Source of the DNA: JASGDC01 sp047606545
Lineage (GTDB): Bacteria; Actinomycetota; Actinomycetes; Actinomycetales; Micrococcaceae
Length of the DNA: 5,852 nucleotides
Reading direction: 5' to 3'
NCBI GenBank assembly: GCA_047606545.1
Contig: JASGEI010000021.1
Location: 1 to 5,852 of the forward strand
Part shown: positions 5,606 through 5,852 of the stretch, one piece after another
Layout of the letters: each line of letters starts with the position of its first letter
Position numbering within the stretch: the stretch's first letter is position 1
Notes under the pieces: generated by a model
Databases searched by the model: none
What the model was told of the DNA's origin: nothing
The model's input: only the letters and a program-made list of their open reading frames with translations
Translations under genes and position numbers: made by a program

Positions 5606-5852
5606 ATGGTTGATAATAGTTCTGAGATTGTGGATTCTAGTTGTGATTCGTTGGGTGTTTCTCGGCGTAGTGTGACTAGGGGTGCTTTGTGGAGTGTGCC
5701 GGTTGTTTCTACTGCTGTTAGTGTGCCTGCGGTGGCTGCTAGTGTGGTGTTTGAGTCTTTGGTTTTTGATCAGTTAACTGCTAATGGTGGTAGTGGTTTA
5801 CCTGATAGTCCTACGCCTAATCGTATTTTTGGTACTGGTGATGAGATTAGTG
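5606..5852 (+). CDS. Tat-signal exported protein of unknown function (partial, 3' end outside window)
   Basis: The first 82 codons are present and the frame is open at the window edge. The N-terminus carries a twin-arginine signal: SRRSVT (R20-R21), then a hydrophobic segment of about 22-41 (ALWSVPVVSTAVSVPAVAA) and a likely signal-peptidase site after an AxA near 42-45. The form RRSVTRGALWSVPVV resembles the signal of many actinobacterial surface proteins. No lipobox cysteine follows, so it is probably secreted or wall-associated rather than a lipoprotein. The mature start (VVFESLVFDQ, then Gly/Ser/Pro/Thr-rich) is not a family I recognise. ATG at 5606 has GAGGG 9 nt upstream, and an in-frame TGA at 5591 limits upstream extension. 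Eighty of 82 codons end in T or G, unlike neighbouring genes. The gene lies downstream of the poly-G tract. Confidence 0.75.
   Translation, partial: MVDNSSEIVDSSCDSLGVSRRSVTRGALWSVPVVSTAVSVPAVAASVVFESLVFDQLTANGGSGLPDSPTPNRIFGTGDEIS

Overview
The window is A+T-rich and reads as part of the chromosome of an AT-rich member of the Actinomycetota. Three things point there. The gene order RNase E/G, bL21, bL27, Obg is typical of that phylum. The RNase E has its catalytic core in the middle, flanked by long charged N- and C-terminal extensions, as in actinobacterial RNase E. The window also carries a bacterial VKOR-type oxidoreductase and ends in a gene with a Tat-type signal of a style common in actinobacterial surface proteins. 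I cannot name a genus. No rRNA, complete tRNA, CRISPR array, insertion sequence or phage gene is visible.

Layout: positions 1-142 are non-coding and hold two inverted repeats; the larger (70-122) looks like a terminator. A VKOR homologue lies on the minus strand (143-730). The VKOR-rne gap (731-897) contains back-to-back divergent promoters whose -35 boxes are 2 bp apart, plus a structured rne leader. Then come, all on the plus strand, rne (898-3183), rplU (3279-3587), rpmA (3626-3880), a strong Rho-independent terminator (3902-3930) and obg (start re-assigned to 3949, end 5472). A G+T-rich intergenic stretch (5473-5605) with a run of ten G follows. The window ends inside a gene for a Tat-exported protein of unknown function (5606 onward).

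The plus-strand core is a translation and RNA-metabolism cluster: RNase E matures and degrades RNA, bL21 and bL27 are 50S proteins, and Obg is a GTPase that acts on 50S assembly. Promoter-like sequences precede rne and rplU. The terminator between rpmA and obg suggests that obg receives only part of the ribosomal-protein transcription. VKOR is an envelope redox enzyme and is functionally separate.

The most interesting part is the right edge. A 10-G homopolymer lies between weak -35-like and -10-like elements upstream of an exported protein, an arrangement known from phase-variable surface genes in other bacteria. The reading frame there also has an extreme codon bias (80 of 82 codons end in T or G) unlike the housekeeping genes beside it. 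I see no convincing evidence of a wholly new multi-gene system; the phase-variation candidate is the lead worth following.
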